This document shows positions 16,250 to 25,753 of a DNA stretch of 64,000 nt, one piece after another. The first letter of the stretch is position 1. Every line of letters starts with the position of its first letter. This DNA is from UBA9611 sp965237595 (lineage in GTDB: Bacteria; Chloroflexota; Dehalococcoidia; Lucifugimonadales; UBA3495), in contig CBDEFY010000004.1 of assembly GCA_965237595.1 (NCBI GenBank), positions 186,001 to 250,000 of the forward strand, in the 5' to 3' direction. The notes beneath the pieces were generated by a model. It did no database searches, was not told where the DNA came from, and was given only the letters and a program-made list of their open reading frames with translations. A program made the position numbers and the translations under genes.

Positions 16250-17527
16250 TTGGAGCCCATTTTGGTGGAATTCATGCTGGCCCGCTTTGGACTGGGCGAC
16301 CCCGAGTGGTTGGACCCGGCCACCTCGGCAGTTATCGTTCTGATTGGCTTTGTGGTGGCGTTTGTGTTCCACAAGCTGCTCTTTCCTCTCATCGTCCGGT
16401 TCACCCAATTGACACCCACCGACTTGGACTCCCGATTGGTGAGGTCCGCCCGCTGGCCAATCACCCTTGGCATCCTGGTGCTGGGGGTGTACCTGGCGGT
16501 GACTGTTCCACTGGACCTGACCGTTTCCCAGCAAGACCGGGCAGACACCGTGGCCCGTGCCCTGGGCGTCGTGCTCGGGATATTCGTGGTCGTCGGCATG
16601 CTCTCCAACGCCATCGACTGGTACCTGGCCAATCTGGCCACCCGCAACCGTCACGTGGTGGACCTACGCCTGTTCCCCCTCATACGCCGGGTGGGAGGCT
16701 TGGTCATCTACGGCATCGGCGCGTTGCTGGTGCTGGACGTTCTGGAAATCAACATAAGCCCCCTCATCGCCGGTCTGGGCCTGGGAGGTCTGGCTGTGGC
16801 CCTGGCCATCCAGCCTACTCTGGCCAACCTGTTCGCCGGCACCTACGTGATGACCGAGGGTGTCATCTCCACGGGGGACTACATCGAGCTCGAGGGCGGG
16901 GTGGCCGGATACGTGGTGGAGGTGGGCTGGCGCAGCACCCGCATCCGCACCTGGGGCAACAACCTGGTGGTGGTGCCCAACGCCCGCTTCGCCGAGACCA
17001 TCATCACCAACTACCAAGAGCCGGTCCCGGCGGTCAACGTCTATCTGACCTGCGGCGTGAGCTATGACAGCGACCTGGATATCGTGGAGCAGGTGTCACG
17101 GGAGGTGATGGACGACTTGGTGCAGAACGACCCAAACGCGGTCCGCTCCTACGGTTCTTGGTTCGCTTTCAACGCCTTCGGCGAGTCCAACGTGGACTTC
17201 TGGTTGTTCTTGCAGTCCCGTGACCGCATCGCCAGCTTCACCCTTCAGTCGTCCCTGATCAAGAACCTGCACCGGCGCTTCCGGGAAGAGAGCATCGTCA
17301 TCAACTACCCGATGCGCACCCTACAGTTCCCCTACGGCTGGGACGGTCAATTGGCTGCCGGTCCAGCCCTCACGGCCACGGCTGAACGGACTCCCGCCCG
17401 GTCCAGACCCTCACGCCCGCCCAGGGAGTTCCACCTGTCACGGGAAGAGGAGGAAGGCCCCGATATCGACGGCGTCCCCCCCGGCGGTGGCGAAGGCCCT
17501 CCGGGCGGCCCCGATGGCCCAGGCTAG
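16250..17527 (+). CDS. MscS-family mechanosensitive ion channel
   Basis: A 425-residue membrane protein. Hydrophobic spans lie near residues 22-45, 68-90, 105-125 and 145-165, followed by the pore-lining TM3 (AGLGLGGLAVALAIQPTLANLFAG) and the MscS beta domain (GDYIELEGGVAGYVVEVGWRS, then IRTWGNNLVVVPNARF). The C-terminal 60 residues are a Pro/Gly-rich, charged tail likely to be disordered. Such channels open under osmotic downshift. The start is a TTG; a GTG at 16265 or an ATG at 16274 are possible. Confidence 0.9.
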   Translation: MEPILVEFMLARFGLGDPEWLDPATSAVIVLIGFVVAFVFHKLLFPLIVRFTQLTPTDLDSRLVRSARWPITLGILVLGVYLAVTVPLDLTVSQQDRADTVARALGVVLGIFVVVGMLSNAIDWYLANLATRNRHVVDLRLFPLIRRVGGLVIYGIGALLVLDVLEINISPLIAGLGLGGLAVALAIQPTLANLFAGTYVMTEGVISTGDYIELEGGVAGYVVEVGWRSTRIRTWGNNLVVVPNARFAETIITNYQEPVPAVNVYLTCGVSYDSDLDIVEQVSREVMDDLVQNDPNAVRSYGSWFAFNAFGESNVDFWLFLQSRDRIASFTLQSSLIKNLHRRFREESIVINYPMRTLQFPYGWDGQLAAGPALTATAERTPARSRPSRPPREFHLSREEEEGPDIDGVPPGGGEGPPGGPDGPG

Positions 17528-17657
17528 CGGGCGGGCGGCTCGCCGCGTTTTCATGGGGACGAGCCTCGGGACAATCTGACACCGGACCGTCTTCAGCTTG
17601 CTCGCGCAAAGGCCAGTCGGTATAATCCAGACGTGGCGGTTGGCCACTCCCCCACGT

Positions 17658-17734
17658 GGGCCTGTAGCTCAGGCGGCTAGAGCGCGGTCCTGATAAGACC
17701 GAGGTCGTTGGTTCAAGTCCATCCAGGCCCACCA
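17658..17734 (+). tRNA. tRNA-Ile (GAT)
   Basis: A 77-base cloverleaf. The acceptor GGGCCTG pairs with CAGGCCC, the D-arm contains AGCTCAGGCGGCTAGAGC, the anticodon stem CGGTC/GACCG encloses the loop CTGATAA with anticodon GAT, the T-arm is TTGGTTCAAGTCCA, and CCA is encoded at the end. The single gene is not next to an rRNA operon. Confidence 0.97.
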
Positions 17735-17868
17735 CTTGCCTTTACGGCTGTCCCACTCAAGCCCAATTGCTTTCCTCCGCTCCGCCCCATCCGAAGGATT
17801 TTCCGCTCCACCCACTCCGGTCCTTCCTCGGCGGTGTCGAAGTAGTTGAAGCGGTGGAACAGCTTAGT

Positions 17869-18232
17869 TCAGTTCCCGAGTACTTTAGAAGGTCTTTTCT
17901 CATGGCGGTGCCGCTGGTCGACCACCACGGTCACCGGGTCGATAACCACTCCGTGGGAACTTTGGGCGGCCTCGACGCTGACGAAGCCGTCTAGGACATC
18001 GTCCAGCACTTGGTCCGCCTCCCGTTCCAAGGGTGGTGAGCACTTCCCTGTTGAAGCCCTTCCTCCCCGGCACTTCGACGATGTCCCGGACGGTGCACAA
18101 GCCGTTCGGATTCGACCCAGGGGCGGGTTCACCAGCAGCGGCGTCCCCTGGAGGCCAATCTCCAGATCGAAGAGGCGTTGACCGGATGCGGCAAACTCGC
18201 CTTCGTTGACAGCCCGAATCTCCATGACTACA
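17869..18232 (-). pseudogene. hydantoinase B/oxoprolinase-like remnant
   Basis: The minus strand encodes PLEREADQVLDDVLDGFVSV followed by EAAQSSHGVVIDP, the typical C-terminal segment of hydantoinase B / oxoprolinase subunits, in which a Gly-rich GGGGYGDPLERD precedes it. Here that glycine run appears in a different frame (TLGTGGGPSAGR), so a frameshift separates the parts. The upstream 60 codons (MEIRAVNEGEFAASGQRLFD) are open but too few for the ~500-residue protein. It is a 3' fragment between tRNA-Ile and the molybdenum hydroxylase genes. Confidence 0.55.
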
Positions 18233-18303
18233 CTCCTCACCAACGGCATCGGCCCATCCAAGCCCGCCCGGTCCTCCCTCAGGCAGCGCCAGGAGAGTTC
18301 CCC

Positions 18304-19228
18304 TTGAAGAGATTTGAATATCTGGAACCCCGGACGTTGCGCCAGGCCATATCCCTGTTGCAACGTCACGGCGAGAACGCCCGGATCGTGGCTGGCAGCA
18401 CCGATTTTCTGGTGCGTTGGCGGCAGGGCGTCTGGAACCCAGATCAGGTGATAAATATCCAGCGGGTGGCCGGTCTCGGCCGGATCACCTACAGCTCCCG
18501 GAACGGACTCCGCATCGGAGCACTGGTTACGGTCCGGACCCTGGAGCAAGCACCCGGCGGTGCGCCGGCGCTACCCGGCCCTGGCGGCGTCCGCAGCGTC
18601 CTTCGCTGGGGTGCAGGTGCGGAACCTGACCACCGTGGGCGGCAACGTCTGCAACGCCTCACCTTCCGGTGACACAATCCCGGCATTGCTGGTGTTCGGC
18701 GCGGAGTGCCGCCTCGTCGGCCCCGACGGTGACCGCTGGGTCTCGCTGGACCAGTTCTTCACCGGCCCCGGCCAGACAGTACTGCAAATGGGGGAGCTGC
18801 TGGCGGAGGTGAGGGTGCCGCCACCGGCCGCCAACACCGGGTCCCACTACATCAAGCACAGTCCCAGGGGCGCCATGGACATCGCCACCGTGGGCGTGGC
18901 CTCGTTAATCTCGCTGAACGGCCGGTCGGGCCCCTGCTCCGAGGCCAGGATCGCCTTGGGGGCGGTGGCCTCAACCCCGGTCCGGGCCTATACCGCCGAG
19001 GAAATCCTGAGCGGCCAAGAAATCAACCATCAGCTTATCGAGGCCGCCGCCACTGCCGCCCAAGGGGCAGTGAGTCCCATCGACGACATCCGCGGCTCAG
19101 CGGCACACCGCAAAGAGATGGTCGGTGTGCTAACCCGCCGGACCCTTGAACAGGCGTTTGAATCAGCCGCCAAAGGGCCCCTGCTATTCGAAGAGCAGCG
19201 GAGGCTGACCGTCCAGGCGGCATTCTGA
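18304..19228 (+). pseudogene. FAD-binding subunit of a molybdenum hydroxylase (CoxM type), frameshifted
   Basis: Medium subunit of a xanthine dehydrogenase/CO dehydrogenase-type enzyme, which carries electrons from the iron-sulfur subunit to FAD. The first part (FEYLEPRTLRQAISLLQRHG, then IVAGSTDFLVRWRQG for FAD) ends in the wrong frame near 18550. The second, in another frame, continues HPAVRRRYPALAASAASFAG, NLTTVGGNVCNASPSGDTIP and so on to a normal C-terminus. One missing or extra base near 18550 explains it. TTG at 18304 has AGGAG at eight bases. The rest of the sequence is undamaged, so a base-calling error is as likely as a true mutation. Confidence 0.8.
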
Positions 19229-19283
19229 GGCCTGCAGCCGACGAAGCCTGCCCAAGCCAGTAAACACCGAGGAAATCTTTGAG

Positions 19284-19766
19284 ATGAAGAAACCACTGCA
19301 GATAACAGTTAACGGAGAGATCATGCAGGCCCTGGTTGAGCCATATTATTCACTTCTGGACACCCTGCGCGACGAGCTGCACCTGACCGGCACCAAGAAG
19401 GGGTGCGACGAAGGCGACTGCGGAGCCTGCACGGTCCTGCTTAACGGCCAGCCGGTGACCTCATGCCTGGTGCTGGCCCACAGCGCCCACGACAGCGAGG
19501 TCACCACCATCGAGGGGTTGGCCAAAGGGCAGCAGCTACACCCCGTGCAGCAGGCGTTCGCCGAGTACGGCGGACTGCAGTGCGGCTACTGCACCCCTGG
19601 CCTAATCATGGCCACCGTGGGTTTTTTGCAGAGCGGTGAAGAGCCCACGAAAGAGAACATCAAACATGCCATCGGCGGCAACCTGTGCCGCTGCACCGGC
19701 TACTCCAAGGTCATCGAAGCAGTTGTGGCGGCAGCGGTGGAAACAACCGGCCGCAAGACGGAGTAA
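19284..19766 (+). CDS. 2Fe-2S subunit of a molybdenum hydroxylase (CoxS type)
   Basis: Small subunit of 160 residues with two [2Fe-2S] clusters. The ferredoxin-like cluster is bound by CDEGDCGACTVLLNG plus a following cysteine (TSCL), and the second by QCGYCTPGLIM and GGNLCRCTGYSKVIEAV. It passes electrons from the molybdenum site to the FAD subunit. It lies 55 bases after the FAD subunit and 3 bases before the large subunit, so the three genes form one operon. Confidence 0.95.
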   Translation: MKKPLQITVNGEIMQALVEPYYSLLDTLRDELHLTGTKKGCDEGDCGACTVLLNGQPVTSCLVLAHSAHDSEVTTIEGLAKGQQLHPVQQAFAEYGGLQCGYCTPGLIMATVGFLQSGEEPTKENIKHAIGGNLCRCTGYSKVIEAVVAAAVETTGRKTE

Positions 19767-19769
19767 ATA

Positions 19770-22034
19770 ATGGCCGACTATCAGGTGCTAGGCAAGAACC
19801 ACATCCGCGTGGATGCGCTGGAAAAGGTGACTGGCAAGGCCACCTACGCCGGGGACGTGTACCTCCCTGGGATGCTGATGTGCAAAGTGTTGACCAGCAC
19901 CCGCAGCCACGCCCGCATCGTAAGCATCGACACCTCGCCCGCCGAAGCTCTGCCCGGAGTTCGCGGCGTCATCACCGGCAAGGACTACCCCGACGCTTGG
20001 TTCGGTTCCGGAGCCCTCAAGGACCGCCGGATCATGGCCCGCGACGAAGTCTTCTATATCGGTGAGCCGGTGGCCGCGGTGGCGGCCGACGACGAGGTAA
20101 CGGCCCTGGAAGCGTTGGAGTTGATCGTGGTCGAGTACCGGGACCTTCAATTCGTGGTCGACCCGCTACAGGCCATATCGGGCAAGTCCGTCGATATCCA
20201 CCCGGACCTGGAGGAATTCGAGGGCTACGGGTTCGCCCTGGGCGGAAATAACTGCACCATGCTGGATGCCGACCGGGGCGACGTGGAGCAGGGATTCGAA
20301 GAATCCGACCTTATTGTCGAAGAGACCTATCATACCCAGCCCATCAACCAGGGCTTCTTGGAGCCCATGGCCTGCGTGGCCGATGTCGAAGCCAACGGCC
20401 GGCTGAGCATCTGGGCGTCGACCCAGGGACCGTACCAAGTGCGGTCCCAACTGGCCGCGGTTCTGGACATGGCCATCGGCAACATCAAGGTCACGGCCAT
20501 GGAGATGGGGGGCGGGTTCGGGGCCAAGTTGCGCTTGGCCATGGAGGCATTTCCGGCACTGCTGGCCATGAAGACTGGAAGGCCGGTCAAGCTGGTCAAC
20601 ACCCCGGAGGAGACCTTCACCCTGAACGGGCCGCGCCTGGAAACCAACATCTATCTCAAGACCGGCGTCACCAAAGACGGCCTCATCCTGGCCCGCGAGG
20701 CTAGGAGCATCTTCGATGTAGGCGCTTACCTGGGCGCCGGCCCCAACTCCGGGGTGGGCCACGGTCTGGGGGCCTACAACATACCCAACTTTCGGCTGCG
20801 CTCCTACGGCGTCTACACCAACAAGATCTTCGTTGGTTCCTACCGGGCCTCAGGCGTGGCCGACATGACCTTCGCCACCGAGTCCCACACTGACGTCATC
20901 GCCCACAAGCTGGGCATGGACCCTTTGGAATTTAGGATGAAGAACGCCCTCCGCGAAGGAGATACCTCGGGCAACGGCGCAGCCATCCCGGAGAACGGTC
21001 TGATGGAGACCCTGAAGGAGCGGATGGGCCTGCCCAAGAAAATGGAAGAAGGCCGGGGCGTGGGCATCTCGGTGGGCGAATGGCGCAGCGGCAGCGGACC
21101 GTCCACCGCGGCCATCAGCGTCAACGAAGACGGCACGGTCAGCATGCTCACCGGCTCGGTGGACATCTCTGGCAGCGATACGCCATTGGCCCAGATCGCC
21201 GCCGAGTCATTGGGGCTGCGGCTGGACCAGGTGGTGGTGGCCAAACGGGACACCGACATGGCCCCATTCACCGGCCCCAGCGATGGTAGCCGCATCGTCT
21301 ACAGCCAGGGCAAGGTGGTGCAGATGGCCGCTGAGGATGCCAAGTCCAAGCTGCTGGACCTGGCCGCCGGCCGGCTGGGCGTTCCCGCCGACGCGCTGGA
21401 ATGCGCTGGCGGACAGGTCTACGTCCAGGACAACCCACCCCAGTCCATGGGCCTGGGCCAGTTGGCCCGCATGAGTCTAAGTTCGCGGGGCGGGCCAATC
21501 GTCGGCACCGCCTCCCTCTCCAGTCTGCCCTACGCGCCGGTGTTCAACGCCCAGGGCGCGGAAGTTATCGTGGACCAGGAGACCGGGCGGGTCCGGGTCA
21601 CCCGGTTCGTCCAAGCCCAGGACGTGGGCAAGGCCATAAACCCCATGGGCGTAGAAGGCCAGTTGGAAGGTGGGGCCGTGCAGGGAATCGGCCGTGCCCT
21701 CAGCGAAGAGATACTGATTGACCCGGAGACAGGGCAAATCAGAAACCCATCCCTGGCCACGTACTTGATGCCCCTGTCAGTGGACATGCCCGACATCGAG
21801 AATATCCTGGTGGAAGTGCCCAGCGCCGACGGGCCATTCGGGGCGCGGGCAGTTGCCGAACCGCCTGGGTTCGGCCCGCCGGCGGCCATCGCCAACGCAA
21901 TCTACGACGCGGTGGGAGTCAGAATCAAGACCCTGCCCCTGTCGGCGGAGCGGGTCTTGGCCGCGATCCAGGGCCGCGACGCCGACGAGTACCAGATGGA
22001 CCTGGCCGGGCTTCGGGCCGCCGAATCACCCTAG
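19770..22034 (+). CDS. molybdopterin-binding subunit of a molybdenum hydroxylase (CoxL/XdhA type)
   Basis: Large catalytic subunit, 754 residues, of the xanthine dehydrogenase family; it hydroxylates a substrate with water at a molybdenum cofactor. Visible: KVTGKATYAGDVYLPGMLMC at the start, MEMGGGFGAKLRLAME, GSYRASGVADMTFATESHTD, IAHKLGMDPLEFRMKNALRE, and GQLEGGAVQGIGRALSEEI near the end. The Cys-Ser-Arg loop of true aerobic CO dehydrogenases is not seen, so the substrate is probably an N-heterocycle or aldehyde rather than CO; this cannot be settled from the sequence. The gene order FAD, FeS, Mo is the usual one. Confidence 0.93.
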   Translation: MADYQVLGKNHIRVDALEKVTGKATYAGDVYLPGMLMCKVLTSTRSHARIVSIDTSPAEALPGVRGVITGKDYPDAWFGSGALKDRRIMARDEVFYIGEPVAAVAADDEVTALEALELIVVEYRDLQFVVDPLQAISGKSVDIHPDLEEFEGYGFALGGNNCTMLDADRGDVEQGFEESDLIVEETYHTQPINQGFLEPMACVADVEANGRLSIWASTQGPYQVRSQLAAVLDMAIGNIKVTAMEMGGGFGAKLRLAMEAFPALLAMKTGRPVKLVNTPEETFTLNGPRLETNIYLKTGVTKDGLILAREARSIFDVGAYLGAGPNSGVGHGLGAYNIPNFRLRSYGVYTNKIFVGSYRASGVADMTFATESHTDVIAHKLGMDPLEFRMKNALREGDTSGNGAAIPENGLMETLKERMGLPKKMEEGRGVGISVGEWRSGSGPSTAAISVNEDGTVSMLTGSVDISGSDTPLAQIAAESLGLRLDQVVVAKRDTDMAPFTGPSDGSRIVYSQGKVVQMAAEDAKSKLLDLAAGRLGVPADALECAGGQVYVQDNPPQSMGLGQLARMSLSSRGGPIVGTASLSSLPYAPVFNAQGAEVIVDQETGRVRVTRFVQAQDVGKAINPMGVEGQLEGGAVQGIGRALSEEILIDPETGQIRNPSLATYLMPLSVDMPDIENILVEVPSADGPFGARAVAEPPGFGPPAAIANAIYDAVGVRIKTLPLSAERVLAAIQGRDADEYQMDLAGLRAAESP

Positions 22035-22054
22035 GCCGGGGGTTTTCCGGCCGG

Positions 22055-22636
22055 TTATGGGCCGGCGGTTGGTGTCAGCGCAGAACGGCTCATCCGGAAA
22101 ATAGGGGACGGCTGGTCTGATGCCGGTAACAGCGGCTTTGCCGCCGGGCTGGCGAAGGATACGGGCGATGGCCGGAAGAGCCAGACCTCGGTCTGGGACG
22201 GCAGGCTCTGGGGGGAGAACACGGTGGTGTGGCCCTCAAGGCGCCTGGCCTCGGACTGGGTGGCCAGCCAACCCTCCGGAGGTTCCCGTCCGGTCTCGCC
22301 GGACATCAACCCCGGTATCTGATAATGCATCGGTATCACCACCCTGGGCTCCAGCCTTTGGATCAGGGAATCGACTTCTTCGTAACTGAGCAGATGGTTG
22401 GAGTCGTCCACGGTAACCCACAGCACGTCGATATCACCGATGGAACGGGCGACTTCCCAGGGCCAGTCGGCCCGGTTGTCGCCCAGGTGCAGGAAGCTGA
22501 TACCCCCGGTCTCAAGCCGGTACATCACATTGGGGAAGTCCCGGAGCCGCGATGCCCCGGAGTGCAGGTCCTCTACCCCCCGGAGCGTCAGGTCCGGGTT
22601 GGCGAATTCTCCCGGCATCCGGATCAAGGGCGCCCC
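22055..22636 (-). pseudogene. MBL-fold hydrolase, 3' part, cut off by an insertion sequence
   Basis: C-terminal part of a metallo-beta-lactamase-fold hydrolase: LHLGDNRADWPWEVARSIGD, VVIPMHYQIPGL and a long tail. Its upstream part lies beyond the IS element at 22637-24046. The 8-bp GGCGCCCC flanks the IS on both sides; removing the element and one copy joins the two parts in frame as RLPEGAPLIRMPGEF. The protein would have been about 270 residues, resembling UlaG/YycJ-like MBL proteins of unknown substrate. Confidence 0.85.
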
Positions 22637-22747
22637 TGTAGACCGTCAGCGATAATGGGACACATATAAGGGTAGGAAAACCCGAGAGTCGGAGGGTGGT
22701 GTGAGCTCCTGAAATGAGGGTAGAGTTACCCACAGAAAGGAGCAGAT

Positions 22748-23251
22748 GTGTCCCAATTAGAAGTAAGCAAAGCAGAGGCCGCCGAGGAACGAAGCGAGCA
22801 GACCAGGTCTTTCGTCCGTACAGTGAAGGCGGCTGCCCGACGTAAGTACACCTCCGAAGACAAGATCCGAATTGTTCTGGAGGGCTTCCGCCGCGAGGTC
22901 ACAGTCAACGACCTGTGCCGGCGGGAGGGGATCAAGCCCCACTCCTACTACTCGTGGACCAAAGAGTTCATGGAGGCGGGCAAGGAGAGGTTGACCCGTG
23001 ACTCGGTTCGGGACGCCACTCAGCATGAGGTAGGGCAGCTCAAGCGAGAGAACGGGGAACTCAAGGAGCTAGTGGCCGATCTGTCGCTGGAGGCGTACCG
23101 TCTCAAAAAAACGGCCATCCCCGTGCCCCAGGACGCCAAGACCAACAAGGACTTGAGGACCGACCAGGAGGCGATCAGCCACCATGGAACCGTCTTACTA
23201 TTCAGGAAGAACGCTCAGTCCTGTTATCAGCCAGAGAGATGCCAGAGCTGA
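22748..23251 (+). CDS. IS3-family OrfA (transposase DNA-binding part)
   Basis: A 167-residue frame with a helix-turn-helix (YTSEDKIRIVLEGFRREVTV, then NDLCRREGIKPHSYYSWTKE) and a coiled coil (LKRENGELKELVADLSLEAY) as in OrfA of IS3 elements. The last ~30 residues after the coiled coil are not conserved. OrfB lies in a different frame that overlaps the end, so the full transposase is expected from programmed frameshifting. Confidence 0.85.
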   Translation: MSQLEVSKAEAAEERSEQTRSFVRTVKAAARRKYTSEDKIRIVLEGFRREVTVNDLCRREGIKPHSYYSWTKEFMEAGKERLTRDSVRDATQHEVGQLKRENGELKELVADLSLEAYRLKKTAIPVPQDAKTNKDLRTDQEAISHHGTVLLFRKNAQSCYQPERCQS

Positions 23252-24003
23252 GCTGCCGTCAGCTGGCCGCGTGGATCACCGACAACCAGGGCTTCTCAGT
23301 CTCAGAGTCCAGCGTCTACCGTATCCTGGGCAGGGAGGGCCTAGTGAAGCGGCCTGAGATGCGGTTGGCCGCGGGGAAGGAGTACCACCGCAAGACCACA
23401 GGACCTCACCAGATGTGGGCCACCGATGCCTCATACTTCAGGGTGGTTGGTTGGGGCTACTACTACCTGGTCACCGTTATGGACGACTACTCCCGCTTCA
23501 TCCTGGCTCACAGGCTTCAGCAAGATATGACGGCCGACTCCTTCATCGAGGTGGTCCAGGATGCTGTGGACACGACCAGCATGGACCAAGTTCCAGTCAC
23601 AGACCGCACCAGGCTGCTGAGTGACAACGGTCCAGGCTATGTCTAAAGAGCATTCAGGGACTACCTGGGGATGGTTGGCATCAAGCACATCCTAGCAACT
23701 CCTTTCCACCCTCAGACCAACGGGAAGCTGGAGCGCTACCACCAGACCATCAAACGGGACGTCAACCAGGTGCCTTATGAGTTGCCCGCCGACCTTGAGG
23801 CTGCTATCGCGGCCTTCGTCAGCTACTACAACTACCGGCGCTATCACAAGGCTCTGGGCAACGTGACACCATCAGACGTGCTCAAGGGAAGACGGCAAGA
23901 GATCCTACAACGCAGGAAGGAGGTGAAGGCTCAAACCACCGAACGGCGACGACGCTACAACAGGGCCCTCAGGGAGCTCACCAGACCTCCATCCAGCCCC
24001 TGA
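23239..24003 (+). pseudogene. IS3-family OrfB (DDE integrase) with an in-frame stop
   Basis: Integrase-core transposase. Upstream codons in the same frame (EERSVLLSAREMPELSCRQL) show that it begins before the ATG at 23239. Visible: WATDASYFRVVGWGYYYLVT with the first Asp, DNGPGYV with the second Asp, then a TAA, then RAFRDYLGMVGIKHILATPF and NGKLERYHQTIKRDV with the Glu. The stop sits where a serine (TCA) is expected between YV and RAF, one substitution away. The catalytic glutamate is thus cut off and the element is probably dead unless helped in trans. Confidence 0.85.
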
Positions 24004-24046
24004 TCTCTCGGCTCCCAATGTGTCCCACTTTTGCTGGTTGCTAACA

Positions 24047-24288
24047 GGCGCCCCTTCCGGCAGCCGCTCGGCGGCGTCATGGTCGAAATGGGCGTGAGTG
24101 ATAAGGCCCAAGTCGCACCCGACGTCGGGAAACAAGTGGGTGAACCAGTACCGCCCGGAGATGTTCCGGTAGGGGTCGGCCAACACCCTCAGTCCGGCCT
24201 CGTTCTCCCATAGGAAGGCGCAGTGGCCATAGTAGGTCAAAGATGGTCCGGACAGGGGACCACCGCCGGATTCAGATGCTGTGGACAT
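24047..24288 (-). pseudogene. MBL-fold hydrolase, 5' part, cut off by an insertion sequence
   Basis: N-terminal part of the MBL-fold gene interrupted by the IS at 22637-24046: SLTYYGHCAFLWENEAGLRV, LADPYRN, then LITHAHFDHDAAERLPEGAP with the zinc motif HxHxDH. After GAP the frame enters the IS. The continuation is at 22055-22636. Confidence 0.85.
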
Positions 24289-24414
24289 CTCGATCCTCGA
24301 AATGGCCTCAAATCGGCCTCAAAATAGGATGGATTGCCGTTCTAGTGGAGGCGGGCTCCGGTCATCAGCGGTCAGACTGCTGGCGCGGCGGTAAAATTGG
24401 TAAGATATATCATC

Positions 24415-25739
24415 ATGTCGGTAAGAAATGTCAAGTACCTCCCGGCGGACCGGACGATGGCTGCGTACCCGGCAGGACCGGCCGCAACCTCGCTGCGGTT
24501 GATCGCCGACGGACACGGGGAGAAGATACCCGAGCGGTTGCTGGCCAAACTCTGGAAGGAGCGGGCCGCCCGCCAGACCGGCCTGCGCACGGAAGCGGGA
24601 AAGCGCGTGCGAGTGGTCTATCCGGGACGCCCCGGGACCGCTGCAGGCCCGGACTTTCGGGACGCCATACTGGAAGTGGAAGGCATCGGAACAATCACTG
24701 GCGACGTGGAACTGCACATACGGCAGTCGGATTGGAAATCTCACGGCCACGGCGGAGACCCCAACTATAACGGGGTGGTGGTGCACGGGGCATTGGAGGT
24801 CCAATCGGGGGAGATGCGCCTGCAGAGCGGGGGCCAGGCACCGGTGGTCGACTTGAAGGCGCTGCTGGAAGAAGGGCCGGAGGGGGAACTTGCTTCGGAC
24901 TTCCAGCAGGTCGACCTCTGGGAGGTTTTGGCAGGCAGGGGCTATGCCGAGCCGCGCTCATTGGACGAAGCGGGGAGGACATTGGACCGGGCCGGTGACC
25001 AGCGGTTTCAACTCAAGGCCCGTTGGCTGTTGGACCGCATCCGGGTCCAGGGGCCGGACCAAGCTTTATACCAGGCCCTGATGGAGGGAGGGGCTGGGCT
25101 ACAGCAGTAACCGGTGGCCCTTCATTGAACTGGCGTCCAGAGCGCCGTACCGGGCGGTCGTCCAAGCCGCCGGGCAGCTTCCCCCCGTGGAGCGTTTTGG
25201 AGCTATCTGCGGTTAGCTGGGTGCCTGCTCAGGATTGGCTGAGACCGAATCACCCCGCCCCAAGGGCATCGGTCCGGCGATGAACAAAGCAGAGTGGCGG
25301 TTGTTCCGCGTGCGGCCCGCCAATCACCCGCGGCGCCGAATCATGGGGGCGGCCTCAATCTTAGACCGTTTTCTGGAGCCGGGTCTGGCGGATGGGCTAA
25401 GGGAAGTGGTGCGGGGACTCAGCCCGGCCAAACTGACCGAAGCCCTTTTTGCCGCCGGCATGGCCGGACCGGCCTTCGTGGGCTCGGGGCGGGCCAAGGA
25501 CCTGGCCGTAAATGCGGTTTTGCCCTTCATGCGGGGCTGGGCGGAGGCCGACGGCCAAGGGCCGGGGCAGGATCCTTACCGCAAACCTCTACAACCGGTT
25601 TCCGCTTTTGACGGACAACGAACTGACCCGGGAGATGACGGCGCATCTGCTGCCCGCCGGCTGGCGTGGCACCGTCGTCAACGCCCGGCGTCAGCAGGGG
25701 TTATTGCACCTATCGGCCCTCCTGAAAGGGGCCCACTGA
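24415..25739 (+). pseudogene. DUF2851-family gene, decayed (two frameshifts and one nonsense codon)
   Basis: The first frame has the DUF2851 opening, VYPGRPGTAAGPDFRDAILE then GDVELHIRQSDWKSHGHGGD. Near 25095 the homology moves to another frame (GYSSNRWPFIELASRAPYRA), which meets a TAG at 25214 where a tryptophan would fit, and continues GACSGLAETESPRP to MRGWAEADG. Near 25560 it moves again to LYNRFPLLTDNELTREMTAH and ends LLHLSALLKGAH. Together these give the ~430 residues of a full protein. The function of DUF2851 is unknown. The nonsense codon shows real decay. Confidence 0.82.
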
Positions 25740-25753
25740 CCTGAATCACTACG

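Larger units (their letters stand above)
22637..24046 (+). mobile_element. IS3-type insertion sequence with 27-bp inverted repeats and 8-bp target duplication
   Basis: The left end begins TGTAGACCGTCAGCGATAAT and runs to GGGACAC; the reverse complement of the right end begins TGTTAGCAACCAGCAAAAGT and runs to GGGACAC, matching at about two thirds of 27 positions. Both start with TG as in IS3/IS481 elements. The 8-bp GGCGCCCC is repeated directly at 22629-22636 and 24047-24054. It encodes a small OrfA and an integrase OrfB in a shifted frame. The element has split an MBL-fold gene. Confidence 0.88.

Noticed and set aside
17760..18230. Plus-strand frames opposite the hydantoinase B remnant
   Set aside because: The minus strand carries the recognisable DVLDGFVSVEAA segment; the plus-strand frames are its shadows.
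19770..22034. Naming the molybdenum hydroxylase as aerobic CO dehydrogenase
   Set aside because: The active-site Cys-Ser-Arg loop typical of true CoxL was not seen; the wider family fits but the substrate is open.
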